From FEN-1297 sp021817845 (GTDB lineage Bacteria; Bacteroidota; Ignavibacteria; Ignavibacteriales; Ignavibacteriaceae), in contig JAKAFW010000018.1 of the NCBI GenBank assembly GCA_021817845.1, forward strand, positions 9,156 to 73,155: 64,000 nucleotides of DNA, read 5' to 3'. Positions within the stretch are counted from its first letter, which is position 1; every line of letters starts with the position of its first letter. Of this stretch, positions 8,737-17,508 are shown in pieces. The notes beneath the pieces were generated by a model, which was given only the letters and a program-made list of their open reading frames with translations, was not told the origin of the DNA and searched no databases. The position numbers were made by a program, and so were the translations under genes.

Positions 8737-9504
8737 ATGAAAATTAATGTATTGTTTACGCCGGTAATTGCCGACGATCTATATTTCACAGGCAAAACAA
8801 CCGTTGTAATCGACGTCCTCCGTGCCTCATCCACAATTGTTGCTGCCCTTCAAAACGGCGCTAAAGAAATTGTACCCGTTGGTACGGTTGAGTTTGCCGT
8901 TAAGGTTTCCGGAGGAATGTTCGGTGGTCAAACATTGATTGGCGGAGAACGAAATACCAAAAAGATAGAGGGCTTTGCGCTTGGTAACTCGCCTCTTGAA
9001 TATACCGAAGATGTTGTTGCAGGTAAATCAATTATTTTTTATACTACTAATGGAACTAAAGCAATTGTTAAAGCAAAATTTTCAGCTGGATTGTTTATCT
9101 GTGCTTTCAATAATATTTCTGCAGTTGCAAAACATTTGGTCTTTCTTGACAAAGATTGTGAAATTCAATGCGCCGGTAGATCAAATAACTTCTCCATGGA
9201 AGATACCATTTGTGCGGGTAAACTAATTTCCGAAATAGAAAAAATAAAAACTGATTTGAGTTTATCGGACTCGGCAAAAGCAAGTGTAGCGCTTAGCAAA
9301 TCATTCGGTAGAAGCATTTATAAGATGCTTTCCGAAACTGAGCATGGGAAACAACTGCTTGAAAATGGTTTTGAGGATGATATTAAATTTTGTAGTAAGC
9401 TAAATAGTTCAGAAGTTGTTCCGTATTTTACAGGAAATGTTCTTAAATTGCTCCCTGAAAATGATATTTCCTTGACAAATGAAAAAGAAAACATTGCTAA
9501 TTAG
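8737..9504 (+). CDS. comB: ComB-family 2-phosphosulfolactate phosphatase
   Basis: 255 residues matching ComB: TVVIDVLRASSTIVAAL near residues 23-39, GGERNTKKIEGFALGNSPLEY near 70-90 and FYTTNGTKAI near 105. In methanogens ComB removes phosphate from 2-phosphosulfolactate during coenzyme M synthesis. Homologues are common in bacteria that make no coenzyme M, where the substrate is unclear; no comA or comC partner is visible here. It lies between gcvT and ftsK with gaps of 17 and 2 bases, so it is probably co-transcribed. Family assignment is firm, function in this organism is inferred. Confidence 0.88.
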   Translation: MKINVLFTPVIADDLYFTGKTTVVIDVLRASSTIVAALQNGAKEIVPVGTVEFAVKVSGGMFGGQTLIGGERNTKKIEGFALGNSPLEYTEDVVAGKSIIFYTTNGTKAIVKAKFSAGLFICAFNNISAVAKHLVFLDKDCEIQCAGRSNNFSMEDTICAGKLISEIEKIKTDLSLSDSAKASVALSKSFGRSIYKMLSETEHGKQLLENGFEDDIKFCSKLNSSEVVPYFTGNVLKLLPENDISLTNEKENIAN

Positions 9505-9506
9505 GA

Positions 9507-11975
9507 ATGGCTATTAAAAGAAAAACAAAAAGAAAATCCGATAAACCTACTCATGATGAAAAATCCTCTGCTGCTATTACCGGAAAAAAGAAGAAAATCA
9601 TTGGAATTCTTCTAATCCTTATATCATTACTTATTCTTCTTAGCATTCTTTCTTATTCCCGCTTTGACAGAGCAAACCTAAATTATCAATTCTCCGATTT
9701 GCTTAAACCTTTCGGTTCAAATCCTGACTTCAACCACAAAGCTGATGCTATACATAATTGGCTTGGCATTTTCGGCGCATACGTTTCTTATTTCTTTATT
9801 AATTCCACGCTTGGAATTTTTGCTTCAGTGTTTCCAATTGTTCTTCTTGCTTGGGGACTTTCGTTCTTCGTTAAGCTAAATTTTCGCAAACTTATAAATA
9901 TTTCTAACTTTCTTCTGTTAGCAGCATTAATTTTGTCAACATTTTTCGGATTATTTAGAACCCATTATAATTTTTTCGGCGGTTACTATGAGCTCTCAGG
10001 CTCAATCGGCGATTATCTCGGTCTTACTTTTAGCCGGCTTTTAGGAGGAATCGGAACTCTTTTCTTGCTAATCGCAGCTTCAGTTGTGCTGCTGGTAGTT
10101 GCTTTTGATATTAAGATAGAAAAAATCTTTCATTTTCTTCAAAACATTTTTTCCGCTTCCGCAAGCTCTATAAAGAATGAATCACAAAAAGAAGATTTTA
10201 TAAAAGAAGATAAAAATTTAGATAAAATAAAGGGACTCCGTGACGAAAAGAAAAAGCGTACTATCTTCTCTAAGCCTTCAGCAAATGCAGAAACACTTGC
10301 AGAAATAGAACCCAAAAATGAAACCAAGATAAAAATTATTCGCAAAGATGATAAACCTATTAAGCATGAGGTTAATAAGGTTAAAGAAGAAGAGGACAAA
10401 CAAGTCGATATAAAAAAAACCGATGAAGATTTGGAGAATAGATTAGATAAAAATGCCGAAGCAAATTTGCCTAATAATTGGGAAGAGAAATTAAATTATA
10501 TAAAGCCAAGTCTTGAACTTCTCGAACCAATTCCACAGGAAGATTTTAAGGTTGCTGAAGAAGAATTAAAACGCAATGCCGAACTTCTTAAAGAAAAATT
10601 AAAATTGTTTGATATTGAGATTGAAAAAATTGACGTTACGCCTGGACCTGTTGTAACTCTTTATGAAATTGTTCCTTCCCCGGGTGTAAAGATTAGCAAA
10701 ATTGTAGGGCTTGAGCACGATATTGCATTAGCACTTGCGGCACGCGGAATAAGAATTATAGCTCCGATACCGGGTAAGAGTGCTATAGGTGTTGAGATAC
10801 CAAATGCGGTAGCTTCTCTTGTTAACGCCAAATCTGTTCTTGGAAAAATTTCAGAATCCACTGCAGAGTTGCCGATGGCTTATGGAAAGACTATTAACGG
10901 AGATGTTTACATTGCCGATCTAGCAAAAATGCCTCATCTTTTAATAGCAGGATCAACCGGCTCCGGAAAAAGCGTCGGCATAAACATGATCATTGCAAGC
11001 CTGCTTTATTCTAAACACCCTTCCGAAGTAAAGCTGATAATGATTGATCCCAAGAAAATTGAATTATCGTTTTACAATAAATTACGTAGACACTACCTTG
11101 CAGTCTCTCCTGATCTTGAAGAAGAAATAATTACCAATCCTCAAAATGCAGTTCTTCTTTTAAAGTCTGTTGAATACGAAATGGAAAAACGCTACGATAA
11201 ACTTGCCAAAGCCGGTGTAAGAAATATTGTCGATTATAATTTAAAGGTAAACGATCCCAAGAAAAGACCGAAAGATACTGATGAAATTAAGCATCATCCG
11301 ATTCCATATCTTGTCGTTATAATTGATGAATTAGCTGATTTAATGATAACAGCAGGCAAGGAAGTAGAAGAGCCAATAGCTCGTCTGGCGCAGCTTGCCC
11401 GCGCTGTTGGAATTCATTTGGTTCTGGCTACTCAGCGCCCGTCGGTTAACGTAATTACCGGTGTTATAAAAGCAAACTTTAGCGCGAGAGTAGCTTATCA
11501 AGTTGCTACAAAAATTGATTCCAGAACAATCCTTGACATGAACGGAGCCGAACAATTGCTTGGTAAAGGAGATATGCTATTTCTTCCATCCGGTTCTCCT
11601 AAACCAATTCGTATACAAAATGCTTTCATCTCAACAGATGAAGTTGAAAGAATTACCAACTACATCTTTTCGCAACAAGGTTATTCCAAACCTTATTTTC
11701 TACCTTCGCTATATGATAAGAAAAAGGAATCTGCCGGCGGCTTCTTAAATGACTTAGACCCGATGTTTGAAGATGCTGCGCGAGTGGTTGTTCGCCATCA
11801 GCAAGGTTCAACCTCTCTGCTTCAAAGAAGGTTAAAACTGGGATACTCCAGAGCCGCAAGAATAATTGATCAGCTTGAGGAAGCGGGTATAGTTGGTCCA
11901 AGCGACGGAAGCAAAGCAAGGGCGGTTCAAGTCGATAGCGAGGAACAACTCGAAACCATTTTAAGATCATTGTAA
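9507..11975 (+). CDS. ftsK: DNA translocase FtsK/SpoIIIE
   Basis: 822 residues. The hexameric motor pumps chromosome termini through the closing septum. Layout: basic N-terminus, about four membrane segments (residues 28-200), a charged Lys/Glu linker (about 215-330), then the motor with Walker A GSTGSGKSVGIN near 482-493 and Walker B VVIIDELADL near 603. The C-terminal winged-helix gamma domain (about 765-822, LQRRLKLGYSRAARIIDQLE) reads KOPS-type polar sites. It begins 2 bases after comB. Length and domain order are normal. Confidence 0.96.
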   Translation: MAIKRKTKRKSDKPTHDEKSSAAITGKKKKIIGILLILISLLILLSILSYSRFDRANLNYQFSDLLKPFGSNPDFNHKADAIHNWLGIFGAYVSYFFINSTLGIFASVFPIVLLAWGLSFFVKLNFRKLINISNFLLLAALILSTFFGLFRTHYNFFGGYYELSGSIGDYLGLTFSRLLGGIGTLFLLIAASVVLLVVAFDIKIEKIFHFLQNIFSASASSIKNESQKEDFIKEDKNLDKIKGLRDEKKKRTIFSKPSANAETLAEIEPKNETKIKIIRKDDKPIKHEVNKVKEEEDKQVDIKKTDEDLENRLDKNAEANLPNNWEEKLNYIKPSLELLEPIPQEDFKVAEEELKRNAELLKEKLKLFDIEIEKIDVTPGPVVTLYEIVPSPGVKISKIVGLEHDIALALAARGIRIIAPIPGKSAIGVEIPNAVASLVNAKSVLGKISESTAELPMAYGKTINGDVYIADLAKMPHLLIAGSTGSGKSVGINMIIASLLYSKHPSEVKLIMIDPKKIELSFYNKLRRHYLAVSPDLEEEIITNPQNAVLLLKSVEYEMEKRYDKLAKAGVRNIVDYNLKVNDPKKRPKDTDEIKHHPIPYLVVIIDELADLMITAGKEVEEPIARLAQLARAVGIHLVLATQRPSVNVITGVIKANFSARVAYQVATKIDSRTILDMNGAEQLLGKGDMLFLPSGSPKPIRIQNAFISTDEVERITNYIFSQQGYSKPYFLPSLYDKKKESAGGFLNDLDPMFEDAARVVVRHQQGSTSLLQRRLKLGYSRAARIIDQLEEAGIVGPSDGSKARAVQVDSEEQLETILRSL

Positions 11976-12091
11976 GTCAATTGAAACAACGGAACAAACC
12001 AGAATCACCCGAAGATGTATTTAATTTCTCCTGTTAATTTGTCATTCAATTTTTATAAATTTCAGGGGTTAATAATTACAAATGTAAAGTT

Positions 12092-12694
12092 ATGAAAATA
12101 TTCATTGCATCAATTTTTCTGTTTACCGTGTTCACACAGTCTTGCTTTACTAAGGACAAAGGTGAACAGATGCTTAAAGCGCTTCAGGATAAATTTAACT
12201 CAGTTTCAAATGTTACAGCCGATTTTAGGCAGACTGTAAACGGTAAAGTTAATTTAGCCGGGAAATTTTTCTTTGAGAAAAAAAACAAACTCCGGCTTGA
12301 GTTAAAAAATCTCATTATTGTTTCTAACGGTACAACAAACTGGAGCTTTAATAAAAGAGAAAATAAAGTTGTAATTAGTGACTATGATAAAGAAAATCCA
12401 CCGGTATTTTCAATCAATAATTTTATCGAAACCTATCCATCGCAATGTACGGTTTCTTCGGTAAATGAAGGTGGGAAGGAAATTTTGGTTCTTACTGCAA
12501 AAAATAACTCGATGAAATTTAAGACGGTTAAGATTTGGTTGAACGGAGAAAACTTAATAGAAAAATTATTAGTTGACTCCGGCGGAAAAACTGTTGAAAT
12601 GACTTTTACAGGATACAAAATAAATCAAAGGCTCGGTAATTCTATATTCACATTCATACCTCCCAAAGGAAGCTCAATAGTTGATCTCAGATAA
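12092..12694 (+). CDS. lolA: LolA-like outer-membrane lipoprotein carrier
   Basis: 200 residues with an N-terminal signal peptide; a Cys at about residue 18 (TQSC) could make it a lipoprotein, unlike classical soluble LolA. Family features: the helix MLKALQDKFNSVSNVTADFRQT, then beta strands GKFFFEKKNKLRLEL and a DYDKENPPV loop, ending in FTFIPPKGSSIVDLR. LolA carries lipoproteins across the periplasm to the outer membrane. It overlaps the next gene by 14 bases. The gene symbol is by similarity; it could be a LolA-like carrier with another cargo. Confidence 0.82.
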   Translation: MKIFIASIFLFTVFTQSCFTKDKGEQMLKALQDKFNSVSNVTADFRQTVNGKVNLAGKFFFEKKNKLRLELKNLIIVSNGTTNWSFNKRENKVVISDYDKENPPVFSINNFIETYPSQCTVSSVNEGGKEILVLTAKNNSMKFKTVKIWLNGENLIEKLLVDSGGKTVEMTFTGYKINQRLGNSIFTFIPPKGSSIVDLR

Positions 12695-13733
12695 CACAAA
12701 GAAAATATTTAAGTTAAGGAACGCATTTAAGTATCTGTTTTCACTGCTGCTTGCCGCCGTTTTTTTATATATTGCATTTCGCGGAGTTGACGTTAGTAAG
12801 GTATTTCAAATTGTTTCTAACGCATCAATATTGTGGATTATTATTTTTGCAATCTCGGTAATGTTCTCTCATTTTCTTCGAGCGGTTCGCTGGAAAATAA
12901 TTATTGGTTCAGTCAAAAAGGACGCTTCATTAAAAAATCTTTTTGGCTCAATGATGGTAGGGTACGGAGTGAGCTGCGTTATACCGCGTCTGGGTGAGGT
13001 TACAAGGGCTGTTCTAATCGGCAAATGGGAAAACCTTTCCCGCACTTCAATGTTCGGTACGGTGATACTTGAGCGAATTATCGATGTAATCTTCTTAGGT
13101 TTTGCGGTTTTGATTTCAATAATTATCTGGAGCGATAATATTTATTCAAATTTTCCATGGTTGAAGTCAGCTCTTTATATTACAGCTTTTTTGGTGGCGA
13201 TAGCATTTTTCTTTTTGTTTTTGATAATCAAATACAAAGAAAAATTTTATAATATTTTGATTAAGATTATCGGAAGATTTTCTGAAAAGTATGCACATAA
13301 AGCAGGTTACATTTTTGATATGTTAATTAAGGGTTTCTTAAGCTTAAAAGGAGTAAAAAATTATTTACTTGTAATTTTGCTCAGCATACTAATAATGGTT
13401 AATTATGCTTTTAGTTCATACCTCGGATTTTATACATTGGGAATGCAAAACCATCACCTAACATTCGGAATGGCTTGGGTGTTGATGAGTATCAGCGCTA
13501 TCGGGGTTGTAATACCTACTCCCGGCGGTGTTGGTTCTTATGAAGCGCTATCAAAAGCGACGCTGGTTTTACTGTTTGGCTTTGGAGAGTCTATAAGCCT
13601 GGCTTATGCAATATTGACACATATTATTTCTTATATTTTATTTATCTTCACCGCGCTGTTATCTTTCTTTATTCTTAACAAACAGCATGAAAATCTTTTC
13701 AAAGTAATAGAAACCGATCTGGAAGAATCATGA
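12681..13733 (+). CDS. Lysylphosphatidylglycerol synthase TM-region / UPF0104 flippase-like membrane protein
   Basis: 350 residues with about eight hydrophobic segments. It shows the pattern of the LPG_synthase_TM (UPF0104/AglD) family: FLYIAFRGVDVSKV after the first helix, SHFLRAVRWKIII, GYGVSCVIPRLGEVTRA and the C-terminal PTPGGVGSYEALSKATLVLLFG. Family members are thought to move or modify lipids or glycolipids, but the cargo of this one cannot be read from sequence. Translation starts at a TTG within the end of the lolA-like gene, suggesting coupling and an envelope role. Confidence 0.82.
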   Translation: MISDNTKKIFKLRNAFKYLFSLLLAAVFLYIAFRGVDVSKVFQIVSNASILWIIIFAISVMFSHFLRAVRWKIIIGSVKKDASLKNLFGSMMVGYGVSCVIPRLGEVTRAVLIGKWENLSRTSMFGTVILERIIDVIFLGFAVLISIIIWSDNIYSNFPWLKSALYITAFLVAIAFFFLFLIIKYKEKFYNILIKIIGRFSEKYAHKAGYIFDMLIKGFLSLKGVKNYLLVILLSILIMVNYAFSSYLGFYTLGMQNHHLTFGMAWVLMSISAIGVVIPTPGGVGSYEALSKATLVLLFGFGESISLAYAILTHIISYILFIFTALLSFFILNKQHENLFKVIETDLEES

Positions 13734-14380
13734 AATTTATTGTATCAATAATTTTTACAGCCGTTCTATCCGCAAGCGCGGTTGCACAATATAGCGTGCG
13801 AGCCGGTATGGGGATCTCTTTTGTAAGTTCTTCTTCATTGACGGATTATATAAATGAAAATTTCGCGCCTTCTAATCAGCAATTAGGGACTTTTAATTCG
13901 GCTATAAATTTTTCAGGTGAGCTCGACTATTCGGTAAATCAAACTTATCAAGTTGGTTTAGATATGGCTTATCTTATAAACTCCTATACTTTTTCTTCAA
14001 TCGGCGGAATTTATAAAATGAACTACGAAATTCTAATGCCGACGCTCGTTAATTATTATGTAATAAGCGGCGAAGGTTATAGCTTTAAGTTCGGAGGGGG
14101 AGTAGGACCAAGATTTGTAAATGTAAATGAACAGCTTCCGGGTACACCTTCAGGAGTTAATTATGCATCAACCGGATTTGGTATACTTTTGCGGGTCGAC
14201 GCCAATACATTACTAAGCAAAAATTTGTTTGCAAACATCGGCGGTGATTTAAAATATGATATAAACGGCAAACCAAGTAACAACGGAAAATACTTGGTAA
14301 ATATTAATGCCAACAATTCAGATGTAAATTTTAATATGTTTTCAGCAGTTCTGCGTTTAGGTTTAACTTATATTTTTTAG
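13730..14380 (+). CDS. Predicted outer-membrane beta-barrel protein
   Basis: 216 residues with a signal peptide cleaved after about residue 19 (ASAVAQ). The rest alternates polar and aromatic residues in short strands and ends in aromatic LRLGLTYIF, as outer-membrane barrels do for BAM recognition. It resembles the small OmpA/OmpW-like barrels of the FCB group, but I recognise no specific family. It overlaps the preceding membrane-protein stop by 4 bases (ATGA) and precedes uppP by 10 bases, so it belongs to the same envelope operon. Confidence 0.7.
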   Translation: MKFIVSIIFTAVLSASAVAQYSVRAGMGISFVSSSSLTDYINENFAPSNQQLGTFNSAINFSGELDYSVNQTYQVGLDMAYLINSYTFSSIGGIYKMNYEILMPTLVNYYVISGEGYSFKFGGGVGPRFVNVNEQLPGTPSGVNYASTGFGILLRVDANTLLSKNLFANIGGDLKYDINGKPSNNGKYLVNINANNSDVNFNMFSAVLRLGLTYIF

Positions 14381-14390
14381 GAGTTCTAAT

Positions 14391-15242
14391 TTGAATTTAT
14401 TCCAAGCAATTATTTTTGGAATTATCCAGGGGTTGACTGAATTTTTACCCATCAGTAGTACAGCTCATTTAACAATCGCTGCAAAGTTGCTGCATGTAAT
14501 TCCTGCAATGAGCGATAATGAGTGGACGGCTTTTATGGCTGTAATTCAGCTTGGAACCATGCTTGCTGTATTATTATATTTTTGGAAGGATGTTTGGGAA
14601 ATTCTTTTCGCCTTCTTCAAAGAGAATGTTGGAGAAGGAAAAGTTAAATACTACCAGCAAAGTTTGAGCTCAAGATTGGGTTGGCTGATTATAGTCGGCT
14701 CAATTCCGGTAGGCATTATCGGGCTTTCTCTTAAAAAAATTATCGAAGGAGCGCTTACAAAAGATTTATATGTTATTGCTGCAAGTATGATTGGACTGGC
14801 AATTATTCTAGCAATCGCCGAAAAAATAGCGAGCTTCAAAAAAGAGATAAAAGAAATAACGGTCAAAGATGCCTTTCTTGTAGGAGTTGCTCAATGTTTT
14901 GCCCTAATTCCAGGCTCATCACGCTCCGGGACAACAATTACAGCAGGATTATTTTTAGGAATGAAAAGAGAAACAGCCGCAAGATTTTCTTTTTTACTAA
15001 GCCTGCCAGCCGTTTTTGCCAGTGGTTTTCTGGAGCTTTGGGAATCGCGCAAATTTATAAATCCCGCATTAAGTCTCGATCTTATAGTCGCAACTATTTT
15101 TGCATTGATCTTCGGTTATTGGTCAATAGATTTGTTGTTGAAATTTCTTCGAACAAAAACAACGTTTGTTTTTGTCTATTATAGAATAGCACTTGGCTTA
15201 GCAATACTTACTTTAATTTTAACTCATATAATTTTGCCTTAG
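14391..15242 (+). CDS. uppP: Undecaprenyl-diphosphatase UppP (BacA)
   Basis: 283 residues, polytopic. It dephosphorylates undecaprenyl diphosphate so the carrier can be reused in peptidoglycan and glycan synthesis. Diagnostic motifs: QGLTEFLPISSTAHL at residues 14-28 and PGSSRSGTTITAGLFLGM near 176-193, both carrying the catalytic residues. The start is a TTG (14391), chosen because MNLFQAIIFGIIQGLTEF matches the family N-terminus exactly and a GGAG site lies upstream. Confidence 0.96.
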   Translation: MNLFQAIIFGIIQGLTEFLPISSTAHLTIAAKLLHVIPAMSDNEWTAFMAVIQLGTMLAVLLYFWKDVWEILFAFFKENVGEGKVKYYQQSLSSRLGWLIIVGSIPVGIIGLSLKKIIEGALTKDLYVIAASMIGLAIILAIAEKIASFKKEIKEITVKDAFLVGVAQCFALIPGSSRSGTTITAGLFLGMKRETAARFSFLLSLPAVFASGFLELWESRKFINPALSLDLIVATIFALIFGYWSIDLLLKFLRTKTTFVFVYYRIALGLAILTLILTHIILP

Positions 15243-15291
15243 GCTTAATTAAAGAACAAGAAATTATATCGAAAAATTTATGGAGAAAAAT

Positions 15292-15876
15292 ATGAAAAAC
15301 TTATCTTTATTTTTTATTGCATTGGTATTTTTTCTCGGATGTAAACAATCACAATCAAATGGACAGGAAAATAGTATGGTGTCTCCGGATTCAATTTTAG
15401 TAGCAGTCATGAAAACCAACATGGGAACAATTGAACTTCAACTTCTTCCTGATATTGCCCCTAAAGCTGTTAAAAATTTTGTTGAACTAACAAATCAAGG
15501 ATATTACGACAGCTTAACCTTTCATAGAGTAATAAATAATTTTATGATCCAGGGCGGCGATCCGATGGGTACAGGAGAGGGAGGCAAAAGCATTTACGGC
15601 GGGTTGTTTGAAGATGAATTTAACCAAAATTTCAAATTTGATTCTGCAGGTGTTTTAGCTATGGCTAACGCCGGTCCAAACACAAATGGAAGTCAATTCT
15701 TTATTACTCTTGCCGCAACACCGTGGCTTAATTTTCATTATACAATTTTTGGGAAAGTAATTAACGGAATAGATGTTGTAAAAGAAATCGGAAAGGTTCC
15801 TACAAGCAAACCTAATGATAAACCGATTAAGCCTGTTATTATTGAAAAAATGACTATAGAAACAAGACCTAAATAA
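15292..15876 (+). CDS. Cyclophilin-type peptidyl-prolyl cis-trans isomerase, lipoprotein
   Basis: 194 residues from the ATG at 15292, preceded by a GGAG ribosome binding site; an in-frame ATG 12 bases earlier is less likely. A signal peptide ends in a lipobox (FLGC, Cys 17), so it should be lipid-anchored. The rest is a compact bacterial cyclophilin: TNMGTIELQLLPDIAPKAVKNFVEL, FHRVINNFMIQGGDP, MANAGPNTNGSQFFITLA and the tail strand. It catalyses proline isomerisation in the periplasm or at the outer membrane and may assist folding of exported proteins. Confidence 0.93.
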   Translation: MKNLSLFFIALVFFLGCKQSQSNGQENSMVSPDSILVAVMKTNMGTIELQLLPDIAPKAVKNFVELTNQGYYDSLTFHRVINNFMIQGGDPMGTGEGGKSIYGGLFEDEFNQNFKFDSAGVLAMANAGPNTNGSQFFITLAATPWLNFHYTIFGKVINGIDVVKEIGKVPTSKPNDKPIKPVIIEKMTIETRPK

Positions 15877-15891
15877 AAAATAATTTATTTG

Positions 15892-15955
15892 CTTTGCGCC
15901 TTTGCGTCTTTGCGGTGGAATTGCTTCTTCACCGCAAAGACGCTGAGACGCTAAG
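15892..15955. repeat. Inverted repeat, CTTTGCG / CGCAAAG type
   Basis: Two 26-base arms (15892-15917 and 15930-15955) are complementary at 22 of 26 positions around a 12-base spacer; each arm is itself built of GCGTCTTTGCG-like blocks. It fills the gap between the cyclophilin gene and holA. Similar degenerate palindromes occur in many unrelated bacterial genomes. It could act as a terminator or be a dispersed repeat. Confidence 0.75.
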
Positions 15956-15972
15956 CCTTACGCAAATCAAAA

Positions 15973-16986
15973 ATGGCGAAAAATAAAATTCCCATTCCGT
16001 CAATAATCGAGGCAACAAAAGGTTTACGGGCCAAAAATTTTCTTCCCGTGTATTTTTTCTGCGGAGAAGATGAATTCGGAATCGAAACAACGCTTAAGTT
16101 ATTTAACGATTCTATAGCCCCTTTTATTAAATCCGACTTTGATAAGGAGGTTATTCACGGCGATGAAAATGATGCTGTGAACGTCATAAATATAGCTACT
16201 GCTTTTCCATTCACCTCAGAGAAGAAACTGGTTATCGTCAAGGAATTTGAAAAGCTGAAGGATAAAAAGAAAATAATTTCCTATCTTAATTCGCCCGCCG
16301 ATTTTACAATCTTAATTCTCATTCAAAACGGCTCTGTGCCGAACCTCGATACAGAACCGTACAAGACATTATTGCAAAATAAATTTATTTTTGAATCTAA
16401 GGAATTAAAAGGAAAAAATCTAATTGATTGGGTCAAAAACTTTGTTGAGGAAAACGGAAAACAAATCTCTTATGAAAATGCTCAGATGCTGGTGGATATT
16501 TCCGGTGAAAACCGAAATCTAATAGAAGCTCAACTTGAAAAACTTTTTGTAAATCTTGGAGAAAAAAAAGAAATTTCGATTGAATCTATCCGCTTACTAT
16601 CGGCAGCTTTAAAGGAATATACGGTTTTTGACTTGCAAAATGCCCTAGGCAGGAAGAATAAAAAGGAATCATTAAAAATTGCATATAACCTACTTTCAAA
16701 CGGCGTCGAACCTACTCAGATTATTGGAATGATAAGCCGTTATTTTACTCAACTGACACGTGTGGGTGAACTAGTAAAGCAAAATCTTACCAAGGAAGCG
16801 GGAGCAAGAATTATAGGCACACATTCTTTTTATTACCCCGATTATATAAAAGCAAGAAATCTTTATAAAGATGAAGGATTATTCCGTGCAGCGCAGGCGC
16901 TTCTAAAAGCTGATCTTTCTATTAAAACAACGTCGCTTGAAGATAAATCATTGATTACGTTGCTAATTGGCGAAATATTAGCTTAA
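15973..16986 (+). CDS. holA: DNA polymerase III subunit delta
   Basis: 337 residues, the normal HolA length. Delta opens the beta sliding clamp as part of the clamp loader. Seen: the N-terminal LPVYFFCGEDEFGIET nucleotide-fold start, EKKLVIVKEFEKLKDKKKI in the AAA+-like core, the ENGKQISYENAQMLVDISGENRNLIEAQLEKL lid and the C-terminal collar helices with SLEDKSLITLLIGEI. The family diverges strongly, so identification rests on this segment order and length. It starts 18 bases after an inverted repeat. Confidence 0.88.
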   Translation: MAKNKIPIPSIIEATKGLRAKNFLPVYFFCGEDEFGIETTLKLFNDSIAPFIKSDFDKEVIHGDENDAVNVINIATAFPFTSEKKLVIVKEFEKLKDKKKIISYLNSPADFTILILIQNGSVPNLDTEPYKTLLQNKFIFESKELKGKNLIDWVKNFVEENGKQISYENAQMLVDISGENRNLIEAQLEKLFVNLGEKKEISIESIRLLSAALKEYTVFDLQNALGRKNKKESLKIAYNLLSNGVEPTQIIGMISRYFTQLTRVGELVKQNLTKEAGARIIGTHSFYYPDYIKARNLYKDEGLFRAAQALLKADLSIKTTSLEDKSLITLLIGEILA

Positions 16987-17121
16987 AGTGTGAAAAACTA
17001 TAATAAAATTACATGTCCAAAATTTTTAATTTATCCTTTGGACAAGGCATTATTGGTTTGAAATCAAAACCAAACTTCCCTATATTTGTTTATAATATTT
17101 AAGAAAATAATTAGGTTAAAA

Positions 17122-17367
17122 ATGAAACAAGGAATTCATCCGAATTACAGACCGGTGGTTTTTCAAGACGCTTCATGCGAATTTGCTGTTTTAACGCGGT
17201 CAACAATTCAAACAAGCGAAACAATTCAATGGCAGGACGGAAAAACTTATCCATTGGTTAAGCTCGAAATTTCCAGTGGTTCGCATCCGTTTTTTACCGG
17301 TAAACAAAAGTTATTAGATACAGCCGGTAGAGTTGAAAAGTTTAATAAGAAATACGCCAAAAAATAA
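17122..17367 (+). CDS. rpmE2: 50S ribosomal protein L31 type B (zinc-free form)
   Basis: 81 residues from the ATG at 17122, matching the L31 N-terminus MKQGIHPNYRPVVFQDASC; a longer frame from 17086 is not needed. It lacks the CxxC pairs of zinc-binding L31, which marks the type B form. The core TYPLVKLEISSGSHPFFTGKQK and the basic tail VEKFNKKYAKK are typical. L31 bridges the ribosomal subunits. A clear terminator follows, so the gene is transcribed alone or as the last of a unit. Confidence 0.95.
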   Translation: MKQGIHPNYRPVVFQDASCEFAVLTRSTIQTSETIQWQDGKTYPLVKLEISSGSHPFFTGKQKLLDTAGRVEKFNKKYAKK

Positions 17368-17405
17368 TTTCGGTAAAGCATTTCAAGAAATTGTCTAAAT
17401 TAAAG

Positions 17406-17428
17406 AGCCAGCATTGCCTGGCTTTTTT
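17406..17428 (+). terminator. Rho-independent terminator after rpmE2
   Basis: AGCCAG pairs with CTGGCT around a 6-base loop, followed by six T. It lies about 40 bases after the rpmE2 stop. Confidence 0.8.
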
Positions 17429-17508
17429 CGTTTTCCCGTTCTTTTTAAATGAGATTATTATATTAAAAAGTATTATCTTTTTTATCAATTTAATTGAAGG
17501 GTTTCTAA

